Shown piece by piece: positions 25,402 to 35,354 of a stretch of DNA of 36,375 nucleotides. A program made the translations under genes and the position numbers. Below the pieces are notes generated by a model. It was not told the DNA's origin and did no database searches. It was given only the letters and a program-made list of their open reading frames with translations. How positions within the stretch are numbered: position 1 is the first letter of the stretch; the number at the start of each line of letters is the position of its first letter. This DNA comes from BS150m-G50 sp964501185 [NCBI: uncultured Bacteroidia bacterium] (lineage in GTDB: Bacteria; CAIWAD01; BS150m-G50). The DNA lies in contig CAZCRT010000015.1 of NCBI GenBank assembly GCA_964501185.1, forward strand, positions 29,688-66,062, given 5' to 3'.

Positions 25402-26763
25402 ATGAAGCTATTACGGCAGGTCAGAGCGTTTTACGACAATACTGATACAAATTGGGATATACTCTTTGATCATCAGTTCAGGGAAATTGCACCGGAGATA
25501 CAGGCGCGCCCTGATCTGGAACAGATTGACGGATCTGGATTTCTTCTACTGCCACAGGTTACCGATACACATGTGCATTTCAATGACCCCGGCTACACAG
25601 AGCACGAGGATTTTGCCCACGGTACCCGCGCAGCTGCTCGAGGTGGCATAACCACAATATGCGACATGCCCTGTACGACAGTACCGCCGGTTACCAGTGG
25701 TGATATACTTAAGGCACGGGTAGATCATGTTTCCCCGGCAGCGTTCGTCGATTACGCTTTCTGGGGTGGAATACATGCCGGTCTGTGTCACGACGAAGAG
25801 ATGGTTGACGGGACAATCTCCAGCCTGTCCACTGCAGGCGCTATTGGCATCAAGGTTTATCTCACTTCCGGTATGCCAACCTTTCCAGAGCTTACAATTG
25901 CGCAGCTGTACCTCGTGCTGCAGTCTGCCGGGAAGTATGGTTTACGGGTAGCTGTTCACGCGGAAGAGCCCACTCTGGTGCGGGATTTTGAAACGCAGGC
26001 CCGAAGTCGAAAGCTCACATCTCCCCGCGACTACGCAGATTACCGGCCCGCTCTGGTGGAAGCTGTAGCAATCGCCCAGGTCATAGAAGTTGCCCGGGTA
26101 ACCGGAGCAGCTGTTCATATCGTTCATCTATCAAGTGCCGGTGGCCTGGCACTGATCGAACGCGCGCGGGATGACGGTATTGACATCACTGTGGAGACCT
26201 GTCCCCAATATCTTGCTTTCAGTGCGGACGACCTGCAACGGATAGGGCCGGCGCTGAAATGTGCACCTGCTGTCAGGCCCGATACCGATCGAAAGGCACT
26301 CTGGCAGGGACTCTCAAATGGTATGATCGATTTTGTAACGACCGATCACGCTCCCTGTGACTTTGCCACTGAAAAGCAACACGATAATATCTGGCAGAAC
26401 TACAGCGGCATACCTGGTGTAGAAACCATGTTGAGCTACCTGTATGAAGCAGGCGTCGTCCAGCGTGGTCTGAGTCTGGAGTGGTTGCAACGTGTTACAT
26501 CCATAGCCGCCCAGAAAACCTTTGATCTCTCGCTTGGCGGGCTACACCAGGGTGCTCCAGCCACATTTACCCTGGTAGACACCGATCGTCCCTGGCGGGT
26601 CGATCCTCAACATTTTGAGTCACTTGGCAAATACTCCCCTTTCGCGGACCACACTTTCCCTGCCTCTGTGGCGATGACTGTTCTCAATGGAAGGGTGCTG
26701 TTTGATGGTCACGAGATTTCTGGTAAGCCTGCCGGTTCTTTCAGGAAACGAGGTAATGCATGA
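25402..26763 (+). CDS. Cyclic amidohydrolase, allantoinase/hydantoinase-like
   Basis: The 453-residue protein starts at ATG 25402 with AAGGAAG upstream; a TTG at 25369 lies inside the operator palindrome. It opens cyclic amide rings. Metal ligands are all visible: DTHVHFNDPG (His57, His59), the carbamylated lysine in GIKVYLTSG (Lys151), HAEEPT, AAVHIVHLS and Asp315 in TTDHAPCDF. The HFNxPG form after the HxH motif is typical of allantoinases rather than dihydroorotases. It fills the place of HyuA in the E. coli yge-type locus. Its substrate here is inferred to be a purine-derived ring. The last codons overlap the ssnA start (ATGA). Confidence 0.9.
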   Translation: MKLLRQVRAFYDNTDTNWDILFDHQFREIAPEIQARPDLEQIDGSGFLLLPQVTDTHVHFNDPGYTEHEDFAHGTRAAARGGITTICDMPCTTVPPVTSGDILKARVDHVSPAAFVDYAFWGGIHAGLCHDEEMVDGTISSLSTAGAIGIKVYLTSGMPTFPELTIAQLYLVLQSAGKYGLRVAVHAEEPTLVRDFETQARSRKLTSPRDYADYRPALVEAVAIAQVIEVARVTGAAVHIVHLSSAGGLALIERARDDGIDITVETCPQYLAFSADDLQRIGPALKCAPAVRPDTDRKALWQGLSNGMIDFVTTDHAPCDFATEKQHDNIWQNYSGIPGVETMLSYLYEAGVVQRGLSLEWLQRVTSIAAQKTFDLSLGGLHQGAPATFTLVDTDRPWRVDPQHFESLGKYSPFADHTFPASVAMTVLNGRVLFDGHEISGKPAGSFRKRGNA

Positions 26764-28058
26764 GCCTTCTCCTGCGCAACGCCAATTCACTTATCTGGGA
26801 TATACCCGCAGGGGATTTCATTCTGCGCACCGGTCATCTTCTGCTCGAGAACAATTGTATCACACATATTCCTGCTGGAAATCCGGTTCCGGCTGCTGAT
26901 GTCGAACAGGATCTGCATCAACGACTGGTGACGGCACCCCTGGTTAACTGCCATCATCATTTTTACTCTCTGCCTGCGCGCGGTCTGGTGCCAACGGGGA
27001 ATCTGAACGACTTCAGTTCCATTCTGGAGCAGCTCTGGTGGAAGCTTGATCGCTCGCTGAACCATGACGCCATCCGACTGGCTGCCCGGCAATCGCTACT
27101 GGAATCTATCCAACAGGGTGTACTCACTGTTTTTGATCATCATTCCTCACCGGGTGAAACTACAACAGCGCTTACTACAACAGGTGCAGAAGTTGAACGC
27201 ATGGGAATAAGAGCTGTCTTGTGCCACGAAGTGTCCGATCGTAATGGAGAAGTAGTTTGCGAAAAGCAGTTGTCTGAGAATAGACGCTTCATTGCCGCAA
27301 ACGCCCGGAGCGAGCACCTCAAAGGAGTGATGGGCCTTCACGCCTCTTTCACGGTAACTGACGCTACACTGAAATCGGTGGCTGATGAACCGGTTCACAT
27401 TCACCTCGCAGAGGATCCGGTTGACAACAGACTCAGCCTGGAGCGATACGGTCATACAGCCTGCAACCGTCTTTCTGTTAATAGTCTCCTCCGGCCAGGC
27501 TCAATTCTGGCGCACGGCAATCACCTCAAGGACGCCGAACTGAAGCTGCTAGCGGAGAGTGGAAGCATCCTGGTCCACAACCCTCATTCAAACATGAATA
27601 ACGCGGTAGGAACTCTCGACCTTACACGGGCTGTGGCCCATGGGTGCAGCATTGCCCCGGGAACTGATGGCATGCATTCGAGTATTACCTCTACTCTCAA
27701 ACAGGCTTTCCTGCTGTCACGCCATGGGAGCAGCGATCCAACTGTCGGTTTTGCTGAAGTACGGGCACTGGTTGATGGCATGTTTCAACTTGGAAAACAC
27801 TACTTCCCTGAGTTGCCACTCTTGAACGATGGGGACTCTGCCGATCTGATCGTCTGGGACTACCGGCCACTTACACCATTGCGGCAGGAAAACCTGTGGG
27901 GTCACCTGATATACCGATTACTTGAAAGCAAGCCTCAGCATGTTGTTGCCGGTGGTGAATTCCTGCTGAGAGATGGTAACCTGTTGATCGAAAGTGACGA
28001 TCCGGAACAGGCGCAGATGGTTATGAATGAAATCTGGGAGCGTTTTTATCGTGCCTGA
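26760..28058 (+). CDS. ssnA: SsnA-type amidohydrolase
   Basis: The 432-residue protein starts by overlapping the previous stop (ATGA). It matches E. coli SsnA along its length: NCHHHFYSLPARGLV with metal ligands His65 and His67, LWWKLDRSLN, VFDHHSSPG, HIHLAEDPVD, ILAHG, LVHNPHSNMNNAVG and APGTDGMHSS with the last metal ligand Asp. The family deaminates or hydrolyses ring compounds (guanine deaminase/chlorohydrolase relatives). SsnA is a fixed member of purine/urate-related anaerobic loci, where it probably opens or deaminates a purine intermediate. Its stop overlaps the next gene by eight bases. Confidence 0.93.
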   Translation: MSLLLRNANSLIWDIPAGDFILRTGHLLLENNCITHIPAGNPVPAADVEQDLHQRLVTAPLVNCHHHFYSLPARGLVPTGNLNDFSSILEQLWWKLDRSLNHDAIRLAARQSLLESIQQGVLTVFDHHSSPGETTTALTTTGAEVERMGIRAVLCHEVSDRNGEVVCEKQLSENRRFIAANARSEHLKGVMGLHASFTVTDATLKSVADEPVHIHLAEDPVDNRLSLERYGHTACNRLSVNSLLRPGSILAHGNHLKDAELKLLAESGSILVHNPHSNMNNAVGTLDLTRAVAHGCSIAPGTDGMHSSITSTLKQAFLLSRHGSSDPTVGFAEVRALVDGMFQLGKHYFPELPLLNDGDSADLIVWDYRPLTPLRQENLWGHLIYRLLESKPQHVVAGGEFLLRDGNLLIESDDPEQAQMVMNEIWERFYRA

Positions 28059-30393
28059 TCGGGAATTCCGTATTATCGGCAAGGATGTAATTCGGATAGA
28101 TGGTTACGAAAAAGTGACCGGGCGCGCCAGGTTCGGTGCCGATCTGGTATATCCCGGTATGTTGTATAGCGCTGTGCTGCGTAGTGAACTTCCGCACGGC
28201 AAGCTCGCTCGCCTCGATACAAAACGGGCCGTTCAGGCCCCGGGTGTGGTGGCGGTCTTTACGGCAGATGACATTTCAGGTGTAAACGGTTTTGGTGTTA
28301 TTGTACAACATCAGAGCGTCTTTGCTTCAGAGCGAATTCGCTATCAGGGAGACGGCCTGGCAATGGTTGTTGCTACGACGGAACAGGCCGCCCGAAACGC
28401 CCTGCTGCTGATCGACTACCGTATAGAAGAGCTTCCCGCTGTATTTACACCACGGGATGCACTGGCAGAAGGGGCGCCACTGATTCACCCTGACAGCGGT
28501 TCAAACCTGATAGTCCACTACCCGCTGCGTAAGGGTGATGTCACACAGGGAATGAAGGATTCGGATATAATCCTGGAGCGTGAGTACAACACTTCGCATC
28601 AGGAGCATGCCTATATTGAACCGGAGGCGCTGGTGGCGTTGCCGGGCGAGGGTCGCGACGATATTATTATTCACGGATCCATTCAGAACATTTACTCCCT
28701 CCGTCGTGCGGTAGCCCGTGTTCTGGGTATTACACAATCAAAAGTCCGTGTGATACAATCACACATGGGTGGTTCATTTGGCGGCAAAGATGAGTCAATG
28801 TCCCTGCTTGCCTGCCGTGCAGCTTTAGCTGCACGTATTACCGGTAAGCCGGTGCGTATGGTAAATCAGCGGGAGGAATCACTTGTTGAGTCCTACAAAC
28901 GACACCCGTACCGCATGCTCTATAAGGTTGGCGCTACAGCTGACGGCAAACTACAGGCGATGGAAGTGGATATACTGGCAGACGGCGGAGCTTACGCCTC
29001 CATGAGTCTCTTCGTCACCTGGCGCTCTCTGATTCAGGCCACAGGCCCTTACGTGATACCTAATGTGAAAACAGACGTTCGTGCCGCTTACACTAATAAT
29101 GTCTATACCGGCGCTTTTCGCGGTTTCGGTTCACCACAGGTTATCTTCGCTCAGGAGCAGTTGATGGATGAGCTGGCTCTTGAGCTGGGTATCTCTCCAT
29201 ACAAACTTCGCCGGCTTAACGGTTATCGCCAGGGAGACGCGACTGCCTCCGGTCAAACCCTGAGCCCGCACCGTGTCAGCCTGCACCAGGTTATGCGTGA
29301 AGCAGAAAAAGAGGCTGATTATTCCAGAAAACAGCGTGCTTACTCCCGCAAACAGAAAAGCACTTTGAAACGCGGTATCGGTATGGCGGTCAGTTATCGC
29401 GGTTGTTCTCTCGGTGCCGAGGGTGTTGATGCCCCGGCTGCAATTGTCACTGCTCTTCCTGATGGCTCGGTAACTCTGCTTTCAGGCCTGACGGAGAACG
29501 GGCAGGGTTTGAAAACAGCATTTGCGCAAATTGTGGCGGAAGTATTCGGGCTGCCTCTCGACCGGGTTCGTTACCTGCAGCAGGATACCGATTATATAGC
29601 GGATTCAGGCCCTACGGTGGCTTCTCGCTCGACGCTGATGGGTGGCGGCGCTGTTAAACAGGCTGCAGAAGCTGTCCGGAAAAATATCGCTGTTTCGTTA
29701 CTCTCTGAGTTGAACGCCAGCAGCACAAAAGAGATCATGTTCCATGACGGCCTGGTGTACCGCACTGATAATCCTGATGTAACCATGGCCTGGGAAGAAG
29801 CTGTCAATAAAGCGTTCTTCACCGGCGCGGAATTAGCAGCTTACGGCTGGTATCACGCCCCTACTGTCCACTTCGACGAAGAGACAGGACAGGGTGAACC
29901 CTACTTTACCTATGTTTACGGTTGTCAGATAGCTGAAGTTGAAGTCGACACTTCAACAGGGAAGGTGAACCTGTTAGGTGTGGTTGCCGCACATGATGTC
30001 GGGAGGGTTATCAATCGACAGGGTGTGTTGGGGCAGATTTATGGAGGTGTGGTGCAGGGGGCCGGTTATGCCCTGATGGAAGATATAAACCTCAAGCAGG
30101 GTATGATAAGAAATCGCAATTTTGATGAGTACCTCATTCCTACCAGTCTTGATCTTCCAAAGATCACACCGCGCATAGTAGAGAATCCGGACCGGGTTGG
30201 CCCCTGGGGTGCTAAAAGCATCGGTGAACCGGCATTCGAGTTAACTGCGCCTGCTATCGCCAATGCGGTTGCTCAGGCAACCGGCAGAAGGTTGCGGGAT
30301 CTGCCGCTTGATCTGGAGCGGGTGTTTATGGGGCGTTCGCTTTTTACCGGCAAACAGGAGAGAGGTAGCGCCGGGGCCGGAGGTGACAGGTGA
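28051..30393 (+). CDS. xdhA: Xanthine-dehydrogenase-type molybdenum-binding subunit
   Basis: I choose GTG 28051 as start, giving the typical N-terminus VPDREFRIIGKDVIRIDGYE and 780 residues; GGGAG is about 10 bases upstream. ATG 28027 would overlap ssnA further and has no ribosome site. The protein hydroxylates a purine or related ring. Molybdopterin-binding motifs are GGSFGGKDE (about 240-248), AFRGFGSPQ with the substrate-site Arg357, and the catalytic glutamate Glu726 in GAKSIGEPAFE. HQEHAYIEPEALVA is also typical. The small, FAD and Fe-S subunits are the next two genes. The true substrate (xanthine, hypoxanthine or another oxopurine) cannot be read from sequence. Confidence 0.93.
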   Translation: MPDREFRIIGKDVIRIDGYEKVTGRARFGADLVYPGMLYSAVLRSELPHGKLARLDTKRAVQAPGVVAVFTADDISGVNGFGVIVQHQSVFASERIRYQGDGLAMVVATTEQAARNALLLIDYRIEELPAVFTPRDALAEGAPLIHPDSGSNLIVHYPLRKGDVTQGMKDSDIILEREYNTSHQEHAYIEPEALVALPGEGRDDIIIHGSIQNIYSLRRAVARVLGITQSKVRVIQSHMGGSFGGKDESMSLLACRAALAARITGKPVRMVNQREESLVESYKRHPYRMLYKVGATADGKLQAMEVDILADGGAYASMSLFVTWRSLIQATGPYVIPNVKTDVRAAYTNNVYTGAFRGFGSPQVIFAQEQLMDELALELGISPYKLRRLNGYRQGDATASGQTLSPHRVSLHQVMREAEKEADYSRKQRAYSRKQKSTLKRGIGMAVSYRGCSLGAEGVDAPAAIVTALPDGSVTLLSGLTENGQGLKTAFAQIVAEVFGLPLDRVRYLQQDTDYIADSGPTVASRSTLMGGGAVKQAAEAVRKNIAVSLLSELNASSTKEIMFHDGLVYRTDNPDVTMAWEEAVNKAFFTGAELAAYGWYHAPTVHFDEETGQGEPYFTYVYGCQIAEVEVDTSTGKVNLLGVVAAHDVGRVINRQGVLGQIYGGVVQGAGYALMEDINLKQGMIRNRNFDEYLIPTSLDLPKITPRIVENPDRVGPWGAKSIGEPAFELTAPAIANAVAQATGRRLRDLPLDLERVFMGRSLFTGKQERGSAGAGGDR

Positions 30394-31283
30394 TCAGTCA
30401 ACTCAAATGGTTAGAACCGGAAACTGTTGCCGAGGCTGTCCAGATGCTGCAGGATGACTCACAACAGACCAGCATTATTGCCGGCGGAACGGATCTTCTG
30501 GTACAACACAGGCAGAATGGGGCCGGTGATAAGCAACGGTTGTTGAGCCTGCATCGGGTAAAGGAGCTGGCTGATATTTCCTGTATGGACAATGGAGAGA
30601 TCCGGATCGGGGCTACCGTCCGGATCGCTGATCTGCTGACCTCAGCCCTGCTGCTGGAGCGAACACCGCTGTTGACAGAGGCTGCTGCTCTCATCGGTTG
30701 CAATCAAACCCGCAACCGGGCGACTATTGGTGGTAACATAGTCAATGCTGCCGCCTGTGCCGATACTGTGCCACCTCTGATCATACACGATGCAGAACTG
30801 CTTATACAAAACCCCCTGGGTCAACGACGACTCCCGCTGTGTGATTTCATCCAGCGCCCCTACCACACATCCATCAGGCGCGACGAGCTGCTGACGGCTG
30901 TGTGCATTCCGGCAGTAAACTGGGTGAACCCTCAGGCCGCATTCCGCAAGCTGGGGAGACGTAATGCGCTGAACATAACCCGAATCAGTGTTGCTGTGTT
31001 GCTGGATATTGATTTAGACGGCGTGATACAGGATGCACGCTTAACCGGTGGCTCGGTAATGCCTTCACCACATCGTATTGAAGTCGCTGAGCAGGAGTTA
31101 ACCGGCAGGCGCCCTCAGGCAGCTCGTCTGCGTCAGGCTGCTGCAACTGCTGCCGAATATGTATTCGGTCTGCAGTCGGAGCGCTGGTCTACTGCATACA
31201 AGCGGCCGGTATTTGAAAACATGGTGCGTGATACATTGCTGTCCGTGGTTGACAGTCAGAAGGAGTCGGCAGGTGAGCGTTGA
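30390..31283 (+). CDS. xdhB: Xanthine-dehydrogenase-type FAD-binding subunit
   Basis: The 297-residue protein starts at GTG 30390, overlapping the previous stop (GTGA), with a strong GGAGG 6 bases upstream. It carries FAD and passes electrons to the final acceptor. FAD-binding motifs are SIIAGGTDLLVQ near residue 30 and RATIGGNIVNAA near 110. The C-terminal CO-dehydrogenase-flavoprotein domain contains FRKLGRRNALNITRISVAV. Length is normal for a separate medium subunit. Confidence 0.93.
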   Translation: MISQLKWLEPETVAEAVQMLQDDSQQTSIIAGGTDLLVQHRQNGAGDKQRLLSLHRVKELADISCMDNGEIRIGATVRIADLLTSALLLERTPLLTEAAALIGCNQTRNRATIGGNIVNAAACADTVPPLIIHDAELLIQNPLGQRRLPLCDFIQRPYHTSIRRDELLTAVCIPAVNWVNPQAAFRKLGRRNALNITRISVAVLLDIDLDGVIQDARLTGGSVMPSPHRIEVAEQELTGRRPQAARLRQAAATAAEYVFGLQSERWSTAYKRPVFENMVRDTLLSVVDSQKESAGER

Positions 31284-31761
31284 ATTCACATTAACAATCA
31301 ACAGCATGGTACATCAGATCACCTGTGATCCGGCAACCAGGCTGCTCGATCTCCTGCGGGACCACCTCGGTCTGCTCGGTACCAAGGAGGGTTGTGGCAT
31401 CGGGGAATGCGGCACCTGCACTGTATTGCTTGATGGTGAAGCCGTAAATGCCTGTCTGGTTCCCGTCGGGCAGGTTGGAGGGCGCGCAGTTCTCACTGTT
31501 GAAGGACTGGCGCCAACTGGTGAACTCAACGATCTGCAGAGTAACTTTCTGAAACATGGCGCTATCCAGTGTGGCTTCTGTACACCTGGTATGCTGCTCA
31601 GCGCAACCTCATTGCTGTTGCGCAACGATTCTCCATCTGATGAGGATATACGTGAAGCTCTGGCCGGTAATCTGTGTCGATGCACCGGATATACTCAGAT
31701 TGTTGACGCTATCAGGGCGACTGCACTGGATAGAAACAATCGGCAACGTGATACACAATAG
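31273..31761 (+). CDS. xdhC: Xanthine-dehydrogenase-type [2Fe-2S] subunit
   Basis: The start is GTG 31273, with AAGGAG 7 bases upstream, overlapping the FAD-subunit gene by 11 bases. A longer frame from ATG 31159 lies wholly inside that gene. The 162-residue product carries two [2Fe-2S] clusters: the plant-ferredoxin type in CGIGECGTC with a later C (VNAC), and the second in QCGFC ... NLCRC. It passes electrons from the molybdenum site to FAD. It completes a three-subunit enzyme like E. coli XdhABC. Confidence 0.93.
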   Translation: MSVEFTLTINSMVHQITCDPATRLLDLLRDHLGLLGTKEGCGIGECGTCTVLLDGEAVNACLVPVGQVGGRAVLTVEGLAPTGELNDLQSNFLKHGAIQCGFCTPGMLLSATSLLLRNDSPSDEDIREALAGNLCRCTGYTQIVDAIRATALDRNNRQRDTQ

Positions 31762-31768
31762 GTGGTAA

Positions 31769-32965
31769 ATGCTTGACCAGATAATAAATGGTGTAGTGAA
31801 GTATCAGGAGCAACTTACCGAATTCCTGCGTGAGGTAATTCGCACCGACAGTCCCAGTTGTCACGAGGAGAAGGTTGTCCGACTGGTGGCCGCTGAGATG
31901 GAGCGCTGTGACTTCGACGAAGTCACTATTGACAGACTGGGAAATGTCATCGGGAGAATGGGAGATGGGCCGCTTTCGATAATGTATGACGCTCATCTCG
32001 ACGTGGTGCTGGTACCGGATGCCCATAAATGGGAGCACCCTCCATTTGCTGCGGAGTTGTCTGACGGGAAGATCTATGGACGTGGTGCAACCGACGAAAA
32101 ACCGGCAATCAGCGGTATGGTCTATGGTGCCAGAATCCTGAAAGAACTGGGTGCGCTTGAGGGGGTCACTCTCTATGTGGTGGGTTCGGTCATGGAGGAA
32201 GATTGTGACGGTTACCCGCTCTTGCACATCATTCAGCAGGAAGGTATCAAGCCTGATTTCGTGGTTCTTGGTGAACCAACAGACCTGCAGGTTTACCGCG
32301 GACACCGTGGTCGAATGGAGATGCGAATACGTACCGAAGGGGTGTCGGCACACGGCGCCCACGTTGACAGGGGGGTAAACGCTGTTTATCTGATGGCGCC
32401 AGTTATCAGCGATATCGAGCAGCTCAACGAACGCCTGGCTGTCGACCCCTTCCTGGGTAAAGGTACTGTCACAGTCTCCAGCGTAAGAGTTGATACAGCC
32501 TCCCTCTGCAGTGTTCCTGACGGATGTGAGATCTATCTGGACCGGCGCCTTACCGCGGGTGAAACAGAGGAATCCGCTTTGCAGGAAATCCGGGATTTAC
32601 CTTCATTTAGAAATGCCAGTCTCGAGCTTCTGAGTTATGACGAGAAAAGCTGGCGTGGTTTGCGAGCACAACAGGATAAGTACTTTCCGACCTGGGTGTT
32701 GCCTGAAGAGCACCTGCTGGTTCAGGCCGGTCTGGCAACAGCACAGCAGGTTAATCCCGGTGGCGCAGGTGAAACTGGCCGCTGGACATTTTCCACTAAT
32801 GGTGTGGCAACCATGGGACGCCTCAATATTCCAACGATCGGTTATGCACCCGGCCTGGAAGAACTTGCACACTCCCGCTTCGAGGAAGTTGCGGTTGCAG
32901 ATCTGTTGAAAGCGACGGAGTTTTATGCGCTGCTGCCGCTGGAGCTTCTGAAGCGCTGCTCCTGA
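31769..32965 (+). CDS. ygeY: YgeY-type M20-family hydrolase
   Basis: The 398-residue protein starts at ATG 31769, 7 bases after the Fe-S subunit, with GGTGG upstream. It matches E. coli YgeY throughout. Metal and catalytic residues of M20 enzymes are visible: His76 and Asp78 in DAHLD, Asp109 in GATDEK, Glu143/Glu144 in MEEDCDGY, and a C-terminal His in LAHSRFE. Typical YgeY segments are GEPTDLQVYRGHRGRME, FLGKGTVTVS, YFPTWVLPEEH and WTFSTNGV. The family cleaves amide or carbamoyl bonds. In the purine locus it is thought to act late, on an opened ureido compound; this is from memory and not certain. Confidence 0.93.
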   Translation: MLDQIINGVVKYQEQLTEFLREVIRTDSPSCHEEKVVRLVAAEMERCDFDEVTIDRLGNVIGRMGDGPLSIMYDAHLDVVLVPDAHKWEHPPFAAELSDGKIYGRGATDEKPAISGMVYGARILKELGALEGVTLYVVGSVMEEDCDGYPLLHIIQQEGIKPDFVVLGEPTDLQVYRGHRGRMEMRIRTEGVSAHGAHVDRGVNAVYLMAPVISDIEQLNERLAVDPFLGKGTVTVSSVRVDTASLCSVPDGCEIYLDRRLTAGETEESALQEIRDLPSFRNASLELLSYDEKSWRGLRAQQDKYFPTWVLPEEHLLVQAGLATAQQVNPGGAGETGRWTFSTNGVATMGRLNIPTIGYAPGLEELAHSRFEEVAVADLLKATEFYALLPLELLKRCS

Positions 32966-33063
32966 TATGTCACAGCACAGTTAGCGTGTTCATGGCGTCC
33001 GGGGCCTGTTCGATACACAACTGATGTAATACATATTTCGTAAACTCAAAGAAGAGGTTATAT

Positions 33064-34041
33064 ATGCAGACTGGACTCAAGGGAAGAGATTTTATCAACA
33101 CTCAGGACTGGAGCCTGGAAGAGCTGGAAACAGCTCTTGAGCTGGCCACCCGCTTGAAGCTCGACAGCTCCCTCGATGTTGAGATGTCGTACCTGCGCAA
33201 CAAAGTGCTGGCGATGATCTTCTTCGACAACTCGACTCGCACCCGGGTGTCGTTTGAAGCCGGTATGACCCATCTCGGGGGACACGCTATCTTTCTGGCT
33301 CCTGAAAAAATGCAGATCGCACACGGTGAAGAAGCCAGGGATACCGGGACTATTATCGGGCGTTACGCTGATGGGATTGCGATCCGCCATTGCGCCTATG
33401 GTGTTGGTAATGATTACCTGAACAGAATCGCAGATGCTTCCCGCTCTCCTGTTATAAACATGCAGTGTGACAGGTATCATCCATGTCAGATTATGGCTGA
33501 CTATATGACCATCCGGGAGAAATTCGGGCGTGATACAAGAGGACTTAAGATCGGTATCGCCTGGACATCCGCACCAAATTATGTGCGTCCGATGTCAGTA
33601 CCACAGAGTCTGATTCAGTTGATGCCACGTTTCGGACTGGAGGTCACCCTGGCCCACCCACCCGAATTTGGCCTGATGCCTGATATCATGAAACAGGCAC
33701 AGCACAATGCCGGGGCTGCCGGAGTCGGCTTCAATGTCAGCAACAGTTTTGCCGACGCTTTCGAGGACGCTGATATCGTGATCCCAAAATCCTGGGGGCC
33801 ATTGTCTCACACGCAGGACGAGCAGGAAGGATTGCAGCTGATCGAAAAGTACCCGGACTGGGTTTGTGACGAGAAAATGATGGAGTTAACAAAACCGGAT
33901 TCCATCTACATGCACCCGCTGCCTGCTGACCGCCGCCGGGAAGTAACCGACGGTGTTATAGATGGTCCACATTCAGTTGTATATGACGAGGCGGAAAACC
34001 GTCAGCATATACAGAATGCAATCCTGGCGTTAACGCTTTAA
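33064..34041 (+). CDS. ygeW: YgeW-type carbamoyltransferase
   Basis: The 325-residue protein starts at ATG 33064, with AAGAGG at about 7 bases. It belongs to the aspartate/ornithine carbamoyltransferase family. The carbamoyl-phosphate site is FDNSTRTR (Ser57-Arg61), with MQCDRYHPCQIMADY and MHPLPADRRREV. It most resembles YgeW: the ending of the first domain PEKMQIAHGEEARDTGTII, PMSVPQSLIQLMPRFGLEVTLAHP and DIVIPKSWGPL. It would release carbamoyl phosphate from a ureido compound, which can give ATP. It is shorter than E. coli YgeW (about 396 residues), mainly at the N-terminus and in a middle loop. N-acetylornithine-type enzymes are the other close relatives. Confidence 0.88.
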   Translation: MQTGLKGRDFINTQDWSLEELETALELATRLKLDSSLDVEMSYLRNKVLAMIFFDNSTRTRVSFEAGMTHLGGHAIFLAPEKMQIAHGEEARDTGTIIGRYADGIAIRHCAYGVGNDYLNRIADASRSPVINMQCDRYHPCQIMADYMTIREKFGRDTRGLKIGIAWTSAPNYVRPMSVPQSLIQLMPRFGLEVTLAHPPEFGLMPDIMKQAQHNAGAAGVGFNVSNSFADAFEDADIVIPKSWGPLSHTQDEQEGLQLIEKYPDWVCDEKMMELTKPDSIYMHPLPADRRREVTDGVIDGPHSVVYDEAENRQHIQNAILALTL

Positions 34042-34070
34042 CAAACATCAGATACCATGGCGGAAAAGCG

Positions 34071-35321
34071 ATGTCTGATTCCTTTTATCTGAAATGCAGT
34101 GAGTGCGGATCCACCCGGGAGCTGGATTGCGGTCACTCCGTATGCCCCGCCTGCAGCAGGTTGCGACAACCGGGCGAACCACTGCGCGGTGTTTTCGAAA
34201 TTCAGATTCAGGAAAACTATCTTTCCAGGCTCTCCCGGCCACAGTCCCTGCATGACACAAGAGAACTCGCTCCTGTTCTGCCTGTAAGGAATCATAACTC
34301 ATTCCCCGGGCTTGCCATGCCGCTTTCCCCACTCTATCAGGCTCACCCATCCTGGAAGAAACCACATCAGATCCTGCTGAAAGACGATACCCGTCAACCT
34401 ACAGGTTCTCTCAAGGATCGCGCCACTCAGCTCGTGGTCGCCAATGCGCTCGAGCGGAATTGTGATACAATTTGCGCCGCTTCCACCGGTAATGCCGGTT
34501 CTTCACTGGCGGGTTTGTCTGCAGCTGCCGGTTTGCGCTCTGTCGTGCTGGTCCCAGCCTCCGCGCCTGCTGCCAAGCTCACCCAGACCCTGGCATTCGG
34601 GGCTCTCCTGCTGCCTGTCGACGGCAGCTATGACGATGCTTTTGAACTGTCCCTGCAACTGGAACAGGAGACCGGTTGGATCAATCGCAATACCGCCTGG
34701 AACCCATATACGATTGAGGGTAAGAAAACCGCTGCTATCGAGATTGCCTACCAGCTGGACTGGCAGGTTCCGGATGTGGTATTCGTGCCGACCGGAGATG
34801 GTGCAATTATAAGCGGTCTCTACAAGGGATTCAGTGATTGTTTGCGCCTGGGTTGGATCGACCGTCTGCCGCGACTGGTTGCGGTACAGGCAGAAGGAAG
34901 CAGTGTGGTTGTCGACAGCCTGCAGGACTCCTCCTTCAGATGCCAGCCGGGCAGCCATACAGTTGCTGACAGTATCTGCGTAGACGCCCCCAGAAATCTG
35001 GACATGGCGCTGCAGGCAATTCGTGATACAAATGGTGCCGGGGTTAAGGTGAGCGACGACGAAATAATTGCAGCTGTCAGCGAAATGGCCCGACTCACCG
35101 GGGTGTTTGCTGAACCGGCAGCGGCAGCAGCGTGGGCCGGTGCGCACAAGTGGTTGCAGCAGGAGACGGGACCATTAACAGCAGTACTGATGATAACCGG
35201 TTCCGGGCTGAAGGCTGCTGACAGAATTGGAGATCAAATGGATCTTCCGGCACCAGTCTCTGCTGACCTCAACAGTATTTTGTCAACAATCGACGCGCAC
35301 ACCAGAACATTATCGTATTGA
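34071..35321 (+). CDS. Threonine-synthase-like PLP enzyme, candidate YgeX substitute
   Basis: The 416-residue protein starts at ATG 34071, 29 bases after ygeW; the ribosome site is weak. It has an N-terminal zinc-ribbon pattern (Cys9, Cys12, Cys25, Cys28) and a threonine-synthase-type PLP domain, with the PLP lysine Lys115 in TGSLKDRAT, ASTGNAGSSLAGLSAA for the phosphate loop region, and GDGAIISGLYKGF. By sequence alone it would be called threonine synthase. But it sits inside a purine-type operon at the place of the ammonia-lyase YgeX, which has the same fold. I infer that it may eliminate ammonia from the final amino acid of the pathway. True threonine synthase remains possible. Confidence 0.82.
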   Translation: MSDSFYLKCSECGSTRELDCGHSVCPACSRLRQPGEPLRGVFEIQIQENYLSRLSRPQSLHDTRELAPVLPVRNHNSFPGLAMPLSPLYQAHPSWKKPHQILLKDDTRQPTGSLKDRATQLVVANALERNCDTICAASTGNAGSSLAGLSAAAGLRSVVLVPASAPAAKLTQTLAFGALLLPVDGSYDDAFELSLQLEQETGWINRNTAWNPYTIEGKKTAAIEIAYQLDWQVPDVVFVPTGDGAIISGLYKGFSDCLRLGWIDRLPRLVAVQAEGSSVVVDSLQDSSFRCQPGSHTVADSICVDAPRNLDMALQAIRDTNGAGVKVSDDEIIAAVSEMARLTGVFAEPAAAAAWAGAHKWLQQETGPLTAVLMITGSGLKAADRIGDQMDLPAPVSADLNSILSTIDAHTRTLSY

Positions 35322-35354
35322 CACTATCATAGAAGATAACAGCAGGAGGCTATC

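Noticed and set aside
31159-31272. N-terminal extension of the [2Fe-2S] subunit.
   Set aside because: It lies within the FAD-subunit gene and is Cys/Arg-rich noise; GTG 31273 has AAGGAG at 7 bases and gives the normal family N-terminus.
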